Shown here: positions 1 through 9,022 of the stretch, piece after piece | How positions within the stretch are numbered: position 1 is the first letter of the stretch | Layout: every line of letters begins with the position of its first letter | Source of the DNA: Sphingomonas tagetis | GTDB lineage: Bacteria; Pseudomonadota; Alphaproteobacteria; Sphingomonadales; Sphingomonadaceae | Length of the DNA stretch: 64,000 nt | Assembly (NCBI RefSeq): GCF_024211275.1 | Contig: NZ_JAMLDX010000003.1 | Span: 62,001-126,000 of the forward strand | Direction of reading: 5' to 3' | The notes under the pieces: generated by a model | Seen by the model: only the letters and a program-made list of their open reading frames with translations | Told to the model about the DNA's origin: nothing | Databases searched by the model: none | Made by a program: the position numbers and the translations under genes

Positions 1-2
1 CC

Positions 3-1049
3 GCGCCGACGCACCGTTTCCTGCGCTATGGCTGGTTCGCCGCCGCGCTCGCGGCCTATGGCGGCCCCTCCTCCCCCAATAAGGCGCGCACGCTCACCGT
101 GCTGCGGGAGGGCGCACCGGTGCTGGCCTTGCCCTTCATCCCGACCGGCCCGGCCGCGCTGCGCCTCGCCGCCGTGCCCGGCTGCTACTGGCCATTCCGC
201 AGCTTCCCGGCCGCGCAGGACGCCGGCACCGAAGCGTTCGAGGTCGCGCTCGACCGGCTCGGCAAGGAAATCAACGCGCTCCGCCTCGGCCCGGTCTATG
301 ACAACGACCCCGCGCTCGCCGGACTTCGCGCCGCCGCCGCGTCGCGCGGCTGGATCGCGCTCGATCGGTTCGTGGCGGAGAGCTTCCTGCTCGACATGGC
401 GGCGCTGCGCAACGAAGGCACCTGGCCGCGCAACTCGACGCTGCGCAAGAACCGCTTCCACGAAAAGCATCTCGGGGAACATGGCGCGCTCGACTGGTCG
501 TTCGTATCGGGCGAGGGCTGGAGCGAACAGGCCTTCGACGATCTCGCCGCGGTCGAACAAAAAAGCTGGATCGCCGACCGCACCGACGGCAGCGACGCCA
601 AGTTCACGCGCGAGGGCCACGGCCGCTTCTGGCGCGCCGCCGCGGCGGACCCGGTGGTGGCGCGGATGATGTGGGCCGCAGTGCTGCGCATCGACGGCGA
701 GCCCACCGCTTTCTCGTTCGACATGAATGCGGGCGCGCTCAAATACGCCATCGCCAACAGCTATGACCCGCGTGTCGGGAAGCACTCGCCGGGGAAATTA
801 CTCTATTACCGCAACCTCGTGCGCGCGCTCGACGACGGCATGACGACGGTCGACTGGGGCGCGGGCGACAGCGGTTACAAGCGCGTGATCGGCGCGGCGG
901 CGGGTCCGGCGATCCGCGACTGGCTGTTCGTCCGCCCCGGCCTGACCGGCATCGCGGCGCGGCTCGCCCGCCCGCTTTGGCGGCGAAGCGGCAACCGTTC
1001 GAGCCAGTCCGTGGCCGGCGATCTTGCGATGGTGGACGGCGACCGATAG
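3..1049 (+). CDS. GNAT-fold acetyltransferase, BioF2/CelD-like (5' end outside window)
   Basis: The reading frame is open from the first bases of the window, so the true start lies upstream; 348 codons are visible. The later part (roughly the last 170 residues) looks like the BioF2-type acyltransferase fold found in CelD/FemAB-like proteins. It has a conserved stretch with KNRFHEKHLGEHG, then a core with GRFWRAAA, the FSFDMNAGALKYAIANSYDP segment and LLYYRNLVRALDDG. Such proteins in sphingomonads often lie in polysaccharide or envelope clusters, but the substrate cannot be read here. The next gene follows after about 75 bp on the same strand. Confidence is good for the superfamily and low for the role. 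Confidence 0.75.
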   Translation, partial: APTHRFLRYGWFAAALAAYGGPSSPNKARTLTVLREGAPVLALPFIPTGPAALRLAAVPGCYWPFRSFPAAQDAGTEAFEVALDRLGKEINALRLGPVYDNDPALAGLRAAAASRGWIALDRFVAESFLLDMAALRNEGTWPRNSTLRKNRFHEKHLGEHGALDWSFVSGEGWSEQAFDDLAAVEQKSWIADRTDGSDAKFTREGHGRFWRAAAADPVVARMMWAAVLRIDGEPTAFSFDMNAGALKYAIANSYDPRVGKHSPGKLLYYRNLVRALDDGMTTVDWGAGDSGYKRVIGAAAGPAIRDWLFVRPGLTGIAARLARPLWRRSGNRSSQSVAGDLAMVDGDR

Positions 1050-1123
1050 CGTTCGAAAAGGGTCGGGGGGCCGGCCTGTTTTGAAACATGGCTGCGTGGC
1101 GAGGGGCCGGGGGGTTCCGAAAC

Positions 1124-1891
1124 ATGCCGCCGGGGCTGGAGCTCCCGGGTTTGAACAAGGCGATTTGGGCGGCGGTGCTCGCGCTGATTGGCGTGGCGCT
1201 GGCCGGGGTTGGGGCTGAAGCCGAGGAGCGCCGTCCGGTGGTGGCGGTGATCGATTCGGGCGTCGCGCGCACCGCCGAACTGGGCGCGCGCGTCATCGCC
1301 GAATATGACATGGCCGCGAGTCCCGCGCGTCCCGCCTTTCAGCCCAGGCACGACCACGGCACGATGGTCGCGACGATCCTCGCCCGTGCCGCGACCGCGC
1401 CGGTCGACATCGTCTCGCTGCGCATCGACGATCCCGCCGGCTGCCCGGCCGGCGCGCAGCCGCCCTGCGCCCGCAGCGTCCGCACCGTCGCCGCCGCGAT
1501 CCGGCAGGCGACCCGGCTCAAGGTCGATGCGATCAACCTCTCGCTCGCCATGGCCGACCACCCGGCGATCACCGACGCGGTGCGCGACGCCGCGAAGCAT
1601 GGCATCACCGTGGTGATGGCCGCGGGCAATGACGGCGCCGACCACCCGAATAATCTGCGGCTGGCCAAAGCGGCGTTCCCCAAGGGCGTGCTGGTCGGCG
1701 CGGTCGATGCTGCGGGCAGCGTGTGGACTGGCACCAACCGCCCCGAAGCCACTGGAACTTCTGGCTATAATTACAGCTGGCAGCTCGGCGTCGCGGTGCC
1801 GACGGCGCTGGCGGACGGGCAGGAAGTCGCCGCCACCGGCACCTCCTTCGCCGCGCCGATCGAAACCGCCCGGCGGCTTTCTCTGCGCTGA
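1124..1891 (+). CDS. Short S8-family (subtilisin-like) serine protease, exported
   Basis: The 255-residue product starts at ATG 1124; an in-frame ATG at 1088 would add 12 residues ahead of the signal. An N-terminal hydrophobic segment (about residues 12-31) with an AEA end suggests export. The catalytic set is complete: Asp44 in VAVIDSG, His78 in HDHGT, the oxyanion Asn169 in AAGND and Ser241 in TGTSFAAP. The protein ends only 14 residues after the Ser, whereas subtilases normally continue with a helix of the VAGAAALL type. The domain is therefore minimal or truncated at the C-terminus. I see no frameshifted continuation downstream. Substrate unknown. Confidence 0.8.
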   Translation: MPPGLELPGLNKAIWAAVLALIGVALAGVGAEAEERRPVVAVIDSGVARTAELGARVIAEYDMAASPARPAFQPRHDHGTMVATILARAATAPVDIVSLRIDDPAGCPAGAQPPCARSVRTVAAAIRQATRLKVDAINLSLAMADHPAITDAVRDAAKHGITVVMAAGNDGADHPNNLRLAKAAFPKGVLVGAVDAAGSVWTGTNRPEATGTSGYNYSWQLGVAVPTALADGQEVAATGTSFAAPIETARRLSLR

Positions 1892-1977
1892 GGGAACGGT
1901 CACGCGCTTTCCTCGTTTGGCTTGCGGGGGGAGCGGTGCCGCCTCCCCCTTGTCGGTCCGCTCCCCTAGGTCTCAGC

Positions 1978-1985
1978 AGGAGGAG
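1978..1985 (+). promoter_or_regulatory. Strong ribosome binding site of the glycine-zipper lipoprotein
   Basis: AGGAGGAG lies 7 nt before ATG 1993. It decides the start over an in-frame ATG at 1936, which has no such site and would place 19 arginine- and proline-rich residues ahead of the signal peptide. Confidence 0.7.
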
Positions 1986-1992
1986 TTCCCCC

Positions 1993-2553
1993 ATGAAAAA
2001 GTCTCTCACAGCCGTGCTGCTTGCCGGCTCGCTCTCGCTCGGTGCGTGCGCGACCACCGGTGACAGCGATCTCGCCGCAGTCGGATCGGGCGCCGCAGTC
2101 GGTGCCGTCGGCGGCGCCGTGGTCGGCGGAATCGTCGCCGGTGCGCCGATCGAAGGCGCGCTCATCGGCGCAGCGATCGGCGGTATCGCCGGCGCGATCT
2201 GGGCCGATCAGGACGGCGACGGCCGCGCCGACGGCTATTACCGCGACGGCCGCTACTATGCCGGCCCGCCCGCCGGCTACGTCGCCGGCGCCCGCCGCTG
2301 CCCCAGCGTCGGCGGTTCGGCGCTGAAGGGTGCCGGGATCGGTGCCGCAGCCGGAGTCGGTGTCGGCGCGCTGACCGATGTCGGCATCCTCGAAGGCGCG
2401 ATTGCCGGCGCGGTGGTCGGCGGCATTGCCGGCGCGATCTGGGCCGACAGCAACAATGACGGCTGCGTCGACGGCTACAGCCGTGACGGCCGCTATTATC
2501 AGGGCGTACCGTCCGGCTATCAGGCCGGGTCGCGCGCCGCCGAACGCGGCTGA
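1993..2553 (+). CDS. Glycine-zipper outer-membrane lipoprotein with internal duplication
   Basis: The 186-residue product has a lipoprotein signal: MKK, a hydrophobic core, then the lipobox LGAC with the lipidated Cys near residue 19. Two copies of a module follow. Each has a Gly/Ala zipper (VGGAVVGGIVAG type), then GGIAGAIWAD, an acidic DGDG or NNDG loop, DGY, RDGRYY and a Gly-Tyr motif. The copies end near residues 101 and 181. The glycine zippers resemble the 17-kDa surface antigen/Rcp-like family, in which they are thought to associate with the outer membrane. The acidic loops look like degenerate calcium-binding loops (inference). Function unknown; the envelope location is fairly secure. 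Confidence 0.8.
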   Translation: MKKSLTAVLLAGSLSLGACATTGDSDLAAVGSGAAVGAVGGAVVGGIVAGAPIEGALIGAAIGGIAGAIWADQDGDGRADGYYRDGRYYAGPPAGYVAGARRCPSVGGSALKGAGIGAAAGVGVGALTDVGILEGAIAGAVVGGIAGAIWADSNNDGCVDGYSRDGRYYQGVPSGYQAGSRAAERG

Positions 2554-2593
2554 GCTTTGACGCCCGGCGCGGTTCGCTGCGCCGGGCGTTCGC

Positions 2594-3907
2594 TTACCGC
2601 ATGCCGACCTGCCGCGCGCCGTCGCGGCCATAGACATCGGCGCGCATTGCTACCGTCTTGCCGGTCGGGAAGGCGGTGAAATAAGTAATGTAGATTGGCA
2701 CCGGATCGGCCAGCTCGACCCGCTGTTCCGGCTTGGCCGACGCCGCCTTCAACGGCTTGCCGAACAGCCACCGTCCCAGCCGCGGCGCGTCCTCCAGCCG
2801 GATGCAGCCCGCGCTGAAATAGCGCCCGGCATTGCTGAACAGCCCCTTTTCCGGCGTGTCGTGCAGGTAGATGTCGTTGCCATTGGGGAACATGAACTTC
2901 ATCCGCCCCATGCCATTGCTCAAGCCCGGCCGCTGCCGCACCCGGACGACGCGTGCGCCGCTGGCAACCGCCCGCCAGTCGACCAGGGCCGCATCGGTCG
3001 GCGCAGCATCGGGCGACCAGTCGGACAGCACGTCGTAACCGCCTGCCTTCAGGAACACCGGTCCCTTCTCCACGACCTCGGGCGCCAGCCGGCTGCGGGT
3101 CAGGTCGGTCGGCACGTTCCAATAGGGGTTGAGTGTCGCATAGCGGATCACGCTGGTCATCATCGGCGTCGGCGTGGCGGGACGCCCGGCAATCACCTTC
3201 ATGCTGTCGACCACCTTGCCGCCAGCGAACATGTAAAGCCGTCCGCCGGCGGTATCGACCACGACATGACGTCCGTTCCCGGGCAAGCCGCGCGCGCGGT
3301 CGAGGTTGAGCCGGAGCAGCCGGGCCTGTTCGGATCCCGCCGGTGCGTCGATCAGGGCGCGACGCAACCCGGCATAGAAGGGATGCATCCAGCCATTGCC
3401 ATCGACGAACGCAGCGAGCGAGGGCGCCGCGGCCATCTGCTGCAGGATGTCGCGTGCGCTCGGAGGCTCGGGCCGGAAGTCCGGGTCGGTCGCTGCCATC
3501 GGCGAGCGCACGCGGCCGTGCAGGTCGCGGACATATTCGACGTAGCTGCGCGAGATCAGCGCCTCGGCCTTCGCGGCATCCTCGGCGTCGCCCTCGCGCG
3601 CATCCTCGATCGCATCGCGCAGGCGGCGCGGACGGTAATCGCCGGAATCGAGGCCGTCGAGTTCGGCCTGCTCGAAGATCTCGATCAGCCGCTCCGCCGC
3701 GGCAAGGCTGGCGCCGCTGGCGAGCCATACCGGGCGGAAGCCACGCGCGGCGTAGAAGGCGCGCAGCTCGCGGTCCATGCTGGTGTCGGCAATTGCGGCG
3801 GCGAGTTCCGGATCGGCGGCCTGCGCCTGTACCTGAACCGGCGCGAGCATCAGCAGCGCCGCGGGCGCCGCTGCCCATAAATTCCATCCCAGTCGCCGAC
3901 GCGCCAT
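2594..3907 (-). CDS. L,D-transpeptidase, YcbB-like
   Basis: The 437-residue periplasmic enzyme begins with a signal peptide ending VQAQA. The N-terminal half matches the scaffold typical of long YcbB-type L,D-transpeptidases (RAFYAARGFRPVW near residue 40). The C-terminal half is the YkuD-type catalytic domain: IYLHDTPEKGLF, then SAGCIRLED with nucleophile Cys368. These enzymes form 3-3 crosslinks or attach proteins to peptidoglycan. ATG 3907 is chosen because GGAAGGA precedes it; the next upstream ATG (3928) would spoil the signal peptide. It lies 65 bp downstream of the VOC gene on the same strand and may be cotranscribed with the D-amino acid operon. Confidence 0.88.
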   Translation of the reverse strand: MARRRLGWNLWAAAPAALLMLAPVQVQAQAADPELAAAIADTSMDRELRAFYAARGFRPVWLASGASLAAAERLIEIFEQAELDGLDSGDYRPRRLRDAIEDAREGDAEDAAKAEALISRSYVEYVRDLHGRVRSPMAATDPDFRPEPPSARDILQQMAAAPSLAAFVDGNGWMHPFYAGLRRALIDAPAGSEQARLLRLNLDRARGLPGNGRHVVVDTAGGRLYMFAGGKVVDSMKVIAGRPATPTPMMTSVIRYATLNPYWNVPTDLTRSRLAPEVVEKGPVFLKAGGYDVLSDWSPDAAPTDAALVDWRAVASGARVVRVRQRPGLSNGMGRMKFMFPNGNDIYLHDTPEKGLFSNAGRYFSAGCIRLEDAPRLGRWLFGKPLKAASAKPEQRVELADPVPIYITYFTAFPTGKTVAMRADVYGRDGARQVGMR

Positions 3908-3972
3908 CTCATTCCTTCCACGATCCATCGCTGAAGGAACACGTCACAAGCCTTGTGGTTCAATGCCGCGCG

Positions 3973-4395
3973 TCAGGTCGCGAACAACTGCCCCATATCG
4001 GCAAATGCCTTGAACTCGAGCGCGTTGCCCGCCGGGTCGAGGAAGAACATCGTCGATTGCTCGCCGGGCTCGCCGGGAAAGCGCGTGTACGGCTCGATCA
4101 CGAACGTGACGCCATGATCCTTGAGCCGCTTGGCAAGCGCGTGCCACTGGCCGGGCTTCAGCACCACACCGAAGTGGGGCACCGGCACCGAATGCCCGTC
4201 GACCGGATTGTGACCCGCCGTATCGCGCCTGCCGTCCACGCGATGCGCCACGATCTGGTGGCCATACAGATCGAAGTCGATCCAGTCGGCATCGCTGCGC
4301 CCTTCGGGACAGCCGAGTACCGTCCCGTAAAAATGCCGAGCGGCGTCGAGATCGTGGACCGGAAAGGCGATGTGGAACGGGGTGAGTTCGGTCAT
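3973..4395 (-). CDS. VOC (glyoxalase/dioxygenase superfamily) protein
   Basis: The 140-residue protein has two beta-alpha-beta-beta-beta modules of the vicinal-oxygen-chelate fold. It begins with [16 protein letters not shown] and ends with [15 protein letters not shown]. His8, His64-region residues and the Glu in NALEF are candidate metal ligands. It is the last gene of the seven-gene minus-strand operon: its ATG overlaps the ggt stop by 4 nt (ATGA), implying translational coupling. The substrate is unknown; a role in the amino acid or peptide pathway upstream is inference from position only. Confidence 0.82.
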   Translation of the reverse strand: MTELTPFHIAFPVHDLDAARHFYGTVLGCPEGRSDADWIDFDLYGHQIVAHRVDGRRDTAGHNPVDGHSVPVPHFGVVLKPGQWHALAKRLKDHGVTFVIEPYTRFPGEPGEQSTMFFLDPAGNALEFKAFADMGQLFAT

Positions 4396-6128
4396 GGCGC
4401 GGTCGTCCTCGCGGGCAAGGCGATCGTCCGCGCGACGCCATCACGCCGCGGATCGGCGCCGCCGTCGAACTTGCCGTCGCGGATGAACACGCCATGCAGC
4501 CCCGAATCTTCGCCCGATCCGGCACGCACGGTCACGCCACGCTCGGCCATTCCGGCGAGCAGCGACGGCGCGAACTTGTCCGCCTCGCCGTTGAAGCTCG
4601 ATCCGCGCGCGATGAGGTTGGGCAGCGCGATGGCGTCGGCGACGGGCATGTTCCAGTCGATGATCCCGATCAGCGCCTTCGACACATAGCCCAGGATCGC
4701 GTTGCCGCCGGGCGAGCCGATCGCCCCGGCAAGACTGCGGTCGCGGCGCAGGATCACGGTCGGCACCATCGACGAGCGCGGGCGCTTGCCGGGCGCGATC
4801 GCATTCGGCCCCGACGGCACGAACGAGAAATCGGTCATCTGGTTGTTGAGGAAGAAGCCGTCGACCATCCGCCCGGTGCCGAAATAGCTTTCGACCGTGG
4901 TGGTCATCGACACCGCATTGCCGTCGCCGTCGATCACGATGAAGTGCGAGGTGCCGGCGGCCTCGGCGGTGGCGTCGATCCGCGCAGTGACCGTGCCCGG
5001 CGGGGTGCCGGCGGCGGGGGCGGGGCCTGCGCGGTCGGCGATCAGCGCGGCGCGGCCCGCGACATAGGCCGGGTCGATCAGGCCCTTGACCGGCACGCCC
5101 GGCACGTCGCCGACATAGGCGTCGCGGTCGGCGAACATCAGCCGGCTGGCCTCGGCATATTTGACCCAGGCGACGGGATCGGCCGGGCCGCGCGCGGCGA
5201 TGTCGGTGCGCTCGATCATCGCCATCAGCTGAAGCAGTGCGACGCCCGATGAGGGCGGCGGCGGCGCGCACAGGATATACACGCGATAGCCGTTGCAAAC
5301 CGCCTCGCGCACCACCGGTTGATAGCCGGCGATGTCCGCCTCGGTCATCGTGCTCGCGAGGTCACCTTCGTGGACGCGCGCGACGATGCGGCGTGCGGTC
5401 TCGCCTTGGTACATCGCGTCCGGGCCTTGGCTCGCGAGGCGGCGCAGGAACGCCGCATAGGCCGGGTTGCGCAGCGTTTCGCCCGCCTGGATCTTGCCGC
5501 CGCGCTCGTTGCGGAAATAGGCGACCGCATCGGGCGCATTGGGCTGCGGCCCGTTCGAATTGACGAACCGTCCGAGCCGCGCGGTGACGGTGAAGCCCTG
5601 CTCGGCGGTACGGATGCTCTCGCCGAACAGATCTCGCCAGGCGAGCTTGCCATGCCTCGCCTGAGCAAGCGCCAGCATCCGCACGACGCCGGGCACCCCG
5701 GTCGCGCGGCCCGACAGCACCGCGACCGGGAAGGGGAGCGGCTTGCCGGCGGCATCGAGGAACATGCCAGGCGTCGCGCCAGCCGGCGCGGTCTCGCGGC
5801 CGTCATAGACCGTCACTCCCCGGGACTTCGCGTCATAGCGCACCATGAACGCGCCGCCGCCGAGACCCGAACTCTGCGGCTCGACCAAGCTCAGCATCGC
5901 TTGGATCGCCACCGCGGCATCAACCGCCGAGCCCCCGCGGCGCAGCACCTCGAGTCCGGCCTCTGCCGCGAGCGGGTGCGCGGCGGCGACGAAGGTCTGC
6001 CGCTCGGGTGCGGCGGTGGCGGGCGCGGTAACCGGCGCAGGTGCGGCGGTTTGAGGTGCGGTGCGGGGTGCGCAACCGGCGAGCGCGGCGAATGCCGCAA
6101 CGGCGAGGCAGAGGGTACGCGGGAACAT
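4392..6128 (-). CDS. ggt: Gamma-glutamyltransferase (lipoprotein)
   Basis: The 578-residue precursor belongs to the Ntn-hydrolase gamma-glutamyltranspeptidase family, which hydrolyses or transfers gamma-glutamyl groups in the periplasm. The signal ends in a lipobox (ALAGC, Cys19), so the enzyme is probably membrane-anchored. The core motif [11 protein letters not shown] lies near residue 87. The self-processing site is before Thr393 in GTSHF, which becomes the N-terminal nucleophile of the small subunit. Further family marks are [17 protein letters not shown] and [12 protein letters not shown]. It follows the symporter gene by 9 bp and overlaps the VOC gene. Its presence with D-amino acid enzymes suggests use of gamma-glutamyl peptides or polymers. 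Confidence 0.93.
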   Translation of the reverse strand: MFPRTLCLAVAAFAALAGCAPRTAPQTAAPAPVTAPATAAPERQTFVAAAHPLAAEAGLEVLRRGGSAVDAAVAIQAMLSLVEPQSSGLGGGAFMVRYDAKSRGVTVYDGRETAPAGATPGMFLDAAGKPLPFPVAVLSGRATGVPGVVRMLALAQARHGKLAWRDLFGESIRTAEQGFTVTARLGRFVNSNGPQPNAPDAVAYFRNERGGKIQAGETLRNPAYAAFLRRLASQGPDAMYQGETARRIVARVHEGDLASTMTEADIAGYQPVVREAVCNGYRVYILCAPPPPSSGVALLQLMAMIERTDIAARGPADPVAWVKYAEASRLMFADRDAYVGDVPGVPVKGLIDPAYVAGRAALIADRAGPAPAAGTPPGTVTARIDATAEAAGTSHFIVIDGDGNAVSMTTTVESYFGTGRMVDGFFLNNQMTDFSFVPSGPNAIAPGKRPRSSMVPTVILRRDRSLAGAIGSPGGNAILGYVSKALIGIIDWNMPVADAIALPNLIARGSSFNGEADKFAPSLLAGMAERGVTVRAGSGEDSGLHGVFIRDGKFDGGADPRRDGVARTIALPARTTAP

Positions 6129-6137
6129 GCCGACCCC

Positions 6138-7448
6138 TTACACGTCGTTCGCCGAATTGTAGACGCCCACGTCCATCTCCTTCTCCCAGCGAGCAACCGC
6201 GGTGGCGATGGCGAGGTCGGCGGTGACGTTGGGCACGGTGCGGGTCATGTCGAGGATTCGGTCGAACGGCAGGATGAAGCCGACGATGATCGCGGTCTGC
6301 TCGGGCGTGATCCCGATCGCATGCAGCACAGCGGCGAGCACGAACAGCGATCCCGAGGGCACCGGCGCCACGCCCATCGCGACGATCGTGGTGGTCGCGG
6401 CGATGATGAGATAATCGGCCCAGCTCAGATCCACGCCGAACGCCTGCGCCGAGAACAGCGTCAGCATCGCGACATACATCGCTGCGCCGTCCATGCCGAT
6501 CGTCGCGCCCAGCGGCAGCACGGTCGACGCGACCGGCTTGGACACGCCAAGGTTGCGCTCGGCCACCCGGATCGCGACCGGCAGCGTGGCCGAACTCGAC
6601 GAGGTCGAGAAGCCGACCATGATCGCATCGGCAATGCCGCGGAAGAAGGGCAAGGGCGGCAGCCAGGCGAGCAGCCGCACCACGATCAGCCCATGGATCA
6701 CCAGCGTGATGACCGCCGATCCGATGACCACGCAGATCGCCAGCTTGAGCACCGCGAGGAAGCTCGACGGGCCACTGGTGCCCATCACCACCGCGACCAA
6801 TGCGAACACGCCGAACGGCGCGGTCTCCATCACGAAGCCGACGATCTTGAGCATCACTTCCGAGCCGCCGGCGAGCAGCTGGCGCACCGGCTCGGCACCC
6901 TTGCCCGCAGCGATCACGCCGGCGCCGACCAGCACCGCGAAGAAGATCACTGCCAGCGTCTTGCCCTCGGCCATCGCCGCGATCGGATTGTCAGGAATGA
7001 TCTCGATGAACATGCGCGCGGTGTCGGGCGGCGTGCCCATTGCCTTGGGCACGGCATCGGCAAAGGTCGCGCCGATCCCCGGCCCGATCAGCGTCGCGAC
7101 GGCGAGACCGACGCCGACCGCGAGCGCGGTGGTGAACACGTACATCGCCAGTGTCTTGACGCCGATGCTGCCGAGCCGCTTGGGATCGGCGAGCGCGGCG
7201 ACGCCCGAGGCGATGGTGAGGAAGACCAGCGGCACCACCAGCATCCGGATCAGCCGCACGAACAGCTCGCCGATCCACGCGATCGAAGTCGCGCCCTCAC
7301 CCCAGGCGAGTCCCGCGACAGCGCCCAGCACCAGTGCCACCAGGATGCGCTTCCACAGCGCGATGCCGAACCACCCGCGCACCGTCCGGCGCAGCGGACC
7401 GGGGCGGTCGGGCGTCTCCACGGGATCGGGCGCAATCGTCTCGGTCAT
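6138..7448 (-). CDS. Dicarboxylate/amino acid:cation symporter (DAACS/SLC1 family)
   Basis: The 436-residue inner-membrane protein has multiple hydrophobic helices and the family signatures GFSTSSSSATLP (the serine-rich reentrant loop, about residue 285) and LPLGATIGMDGAAMY. Family members import glutamate, aspartate or C4-dicarboxylates with sodium or protons. ATG 7448 is chosen because it overlaps the upstream stop (ATGA) and has GGAG 8-10 nt ahead. An ATG at 7463 would lack a clear site. In this operon glutamate or another amino acid released by the deacylase or transferase is a likely substrate (inference). Confidence 0.88.
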   Translation of the reverse strand: MTETIAPDPVETPDRPGPLRRTVRGWFGIALWKRILVALVLGAVAGLAWGEGATSIAWIGELFVRLIRMLVVPLVFLTIASGVAALADPKRLGSIGVKTLAMYVFTTALAVGVGLAVATLIGPGIGATFADAVPKAMGTPPDTARMFIEIIPDNPIAAMAEGKTLAVIFFAVLVGAGVIAAGKGAEPVRQLLAGGSEVMLKIVGFVMETAPFGVFALVAVVMGTSGPSSFLAVLKLAICVVIGSAVITLVIHGLIVVRLLAWLPPLPFFRGIADAIMVGFSTSSSSATLPVAIRVAERNLGVSKPVASTVLPLGATIGMDGAAMYVAMLTLFSAQAFGVDLSWADYLIIAATTTIVAMGVAPVPSGSLFVLAAVLHAIGITPEQTAIIVGFILPFDRILDMTRTVPNVTADLAIATAVARWEKEMDVGVYNSANDV

Positions 7449-9022
7449 CGCGGACAGCTCCATTGCGGTTGGCGCGGCTTGGCCAGCGGGCGGCCGGCGA
7501 ACACACCGGTCAGCCCGCCCTTGTCCACCGCCATGCGGCCGTTGACCAGCACATAACGCACGCCGGACGAGGGCCGATCCGGCGTGTCATAGGTGGCGCG
7601 CTCGCCATAGGCGGCGGCGTCGAAGACCGCGATGTCGGCGAACTTGCCCGGCGCCAGCACGCCGCGGTCGGGCAGGCCGAGGATGCGTGCGGTTTGCGAC
7701 GCGGCGCGCTCGACGAACTGCGCAGGCGTCATTACTTGCTTTTCGCGCACGAACAGCCGCCAGCGCCGCGCGAAGCTGCCCATGCGGCGCGGATGCCCTG
7801 CGGTGGCGTCGGACGAGGCGACCACCCAGGGCTGGCGCGCGAACGCCTCGATATCCGGTGCGATCATGTTGAAGCTCGCGATCATCGCCGCCGGCTCGGC
7901 GATCAGCAGCCGGATCGCGGCATCGAGCGGCGCAATAGACCATCCGCGCGCGATGGCGTCGAGCCGCTTGCCCTTGTGGGCGCCGCTGACCAGCAGGATC
8001 GCGTTGGCGCCGCCCCGGATGCGCAGCTGCTCGGTCATCTCGGCGCGCAGCCCGGCGTCGGCGCGATCGAGCCGGGCGACCATCGCCGCACTGCCGCCGT
8101 CCTGCGTGCGGTGCGGCACCAGCGCCGCAGCGAGCGTCGTGCTCGATGCTTCCCACGGATATTGATCGGCGGTGATCGCGACCCCGCTCGCCTGCGCCTG
8201 CCTGATCCGTGCGATCACCTTGGGCGCCATGCCCTGCGCGTCGACGCCCAATGCCTTGATGTGCGCGATGTGCAGCGGCAGCGTGCCCTGTCGTGCGATC
8301 CCGATCGCCTCGTCGATCGCCGCCATCAGCCCGATCGAGGTGCTGCCCTCGTCGCGCAGATGCGTCTCGTACATCCCGCCATAGCGCCCGGCGACCTTGG
8401 CCAGGGCGCTCACCTCGGCGGTCTTCGCGAAGCTCTGCGGCGCGTAATAAAGGCCCGCGGACAGGCCGAGCGCGCCACCGCACATCGCCCTGGCGACGAG
8501 CTGGCCCATCCGCGCCTGCTCGTCCGCTGTGGGCACGCGGTCGCGGTTGCCGACCACCGCCAGCCGCACTTCGCCGAAGCCGACGAAGCTCGCCACGTTC
8601 ACCCCGGGCGGCTGTGCGGCGAGGCGGGCGAACAGGGCCCCGCTATCGACATCGCCGCCGCCGTCATTGCCGATCGCGATGCTGGTCACGCCCTGCAGCA
8701 GATGGTTGGCAAGCGTCCTCCGCGCCGGATCGGCGGCGCGTGCGTCGGGGCCGCTGTGTGTGTGCGGATCGATGAAGCCGGGCGTGACGGTCAGGCCCGC
8801 CGCGTCGATCGTGCGGCGCGCGGTGGCGCCGGCCGGGCGCTTGCCGACAAAGACGATGCGGTCGCCGCGGATGCCGATGTCCGCGACGCGCGGTGCTCCG
8901 CCCTGGCCATCGATCACACGCCCGTTCGCGATCAACAGATCGAGCGGGGGTTCGCGCTGCGTCGGCGCTGCAGCCGTGAACAGCGCGAGGGCCGCGGCGA
9001 TGGCTGAAGCGGCAAAATGCAT
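7445..9022 (-). CDS. N-acyl-D-amino acid deacylase (D-aminoacylase), exported
   Basis: The 525-residue amidohydrolase has an N-terminal signal-like segment (MHFAASAIAAALALFTAAA). Family marks are IANGRVIDGQGG, the metal-binding HxH in PGFIDPHTHSG, the AIGNDGGG segment, a long insertion after ETHLRDEG, and a C-terminal GLPDRGVLAPGKFADIAVFD. D-aminoacylases release free D-amino acids from N-acyl-D-amino acids. ATG 9022 shares one base with the upstream stop (TGATG), and GAGGAG lies just ahead. The upstream product would oxidise the D-amino acid released, which makes the pairing functionally coherent. Confidence 0.88.
   Translation of the reverse strand: MHFAASAIAAALALFTAAAPTQREPPLDLLIANGRVIDGQGGAPRVADIGIRGDRIVFVGKRPAGATARRTIDAAGLTVTPGFIDPHTHSGPDARAADPARRTLANHLLQGVTSIAIGNDGGGDVDSGALFARLAAQPPGVNVASFVGFGEVRLAVVGNRDRVPTADEQARMGQLVARAMCGGALGLSAGLYYAPQSFAKTAEVSALAKVAGRYGGMYETHLRDEGSTSIGLMAAIDEAIGIARQGTLPLHIAHIKALGVDAQGMAPKVIARIRQAQASGVAITADQYPWEASSTTLAAALVPHRTQDGGSAAMVARLDRADAGLRAEMTEQLRIRGGANAILLVSGAHKGKRLDAIARGWSIAPLDAAIRLLIAEPAAMIASFNMIAPDIEAFARQPWVVASSDATAGHPRRMGSFARRWRLFVREKQVMTPAQFVERAASQTARILGLPDRGVLAPGKFADIAVFDAAAYGERATYDTPDRPSSGVRYVLVNGRMAVDKGGLTGVFAGRPLAKPRQPQWSCPR

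Noticed and set aside
5319..7556. A 745-codon plus-strand frame across ggt and the symporter gene
   Set aside because: It is antisense to two well-recognised genes, rich in His, Arg and Asp, and without a ribosome binding site.
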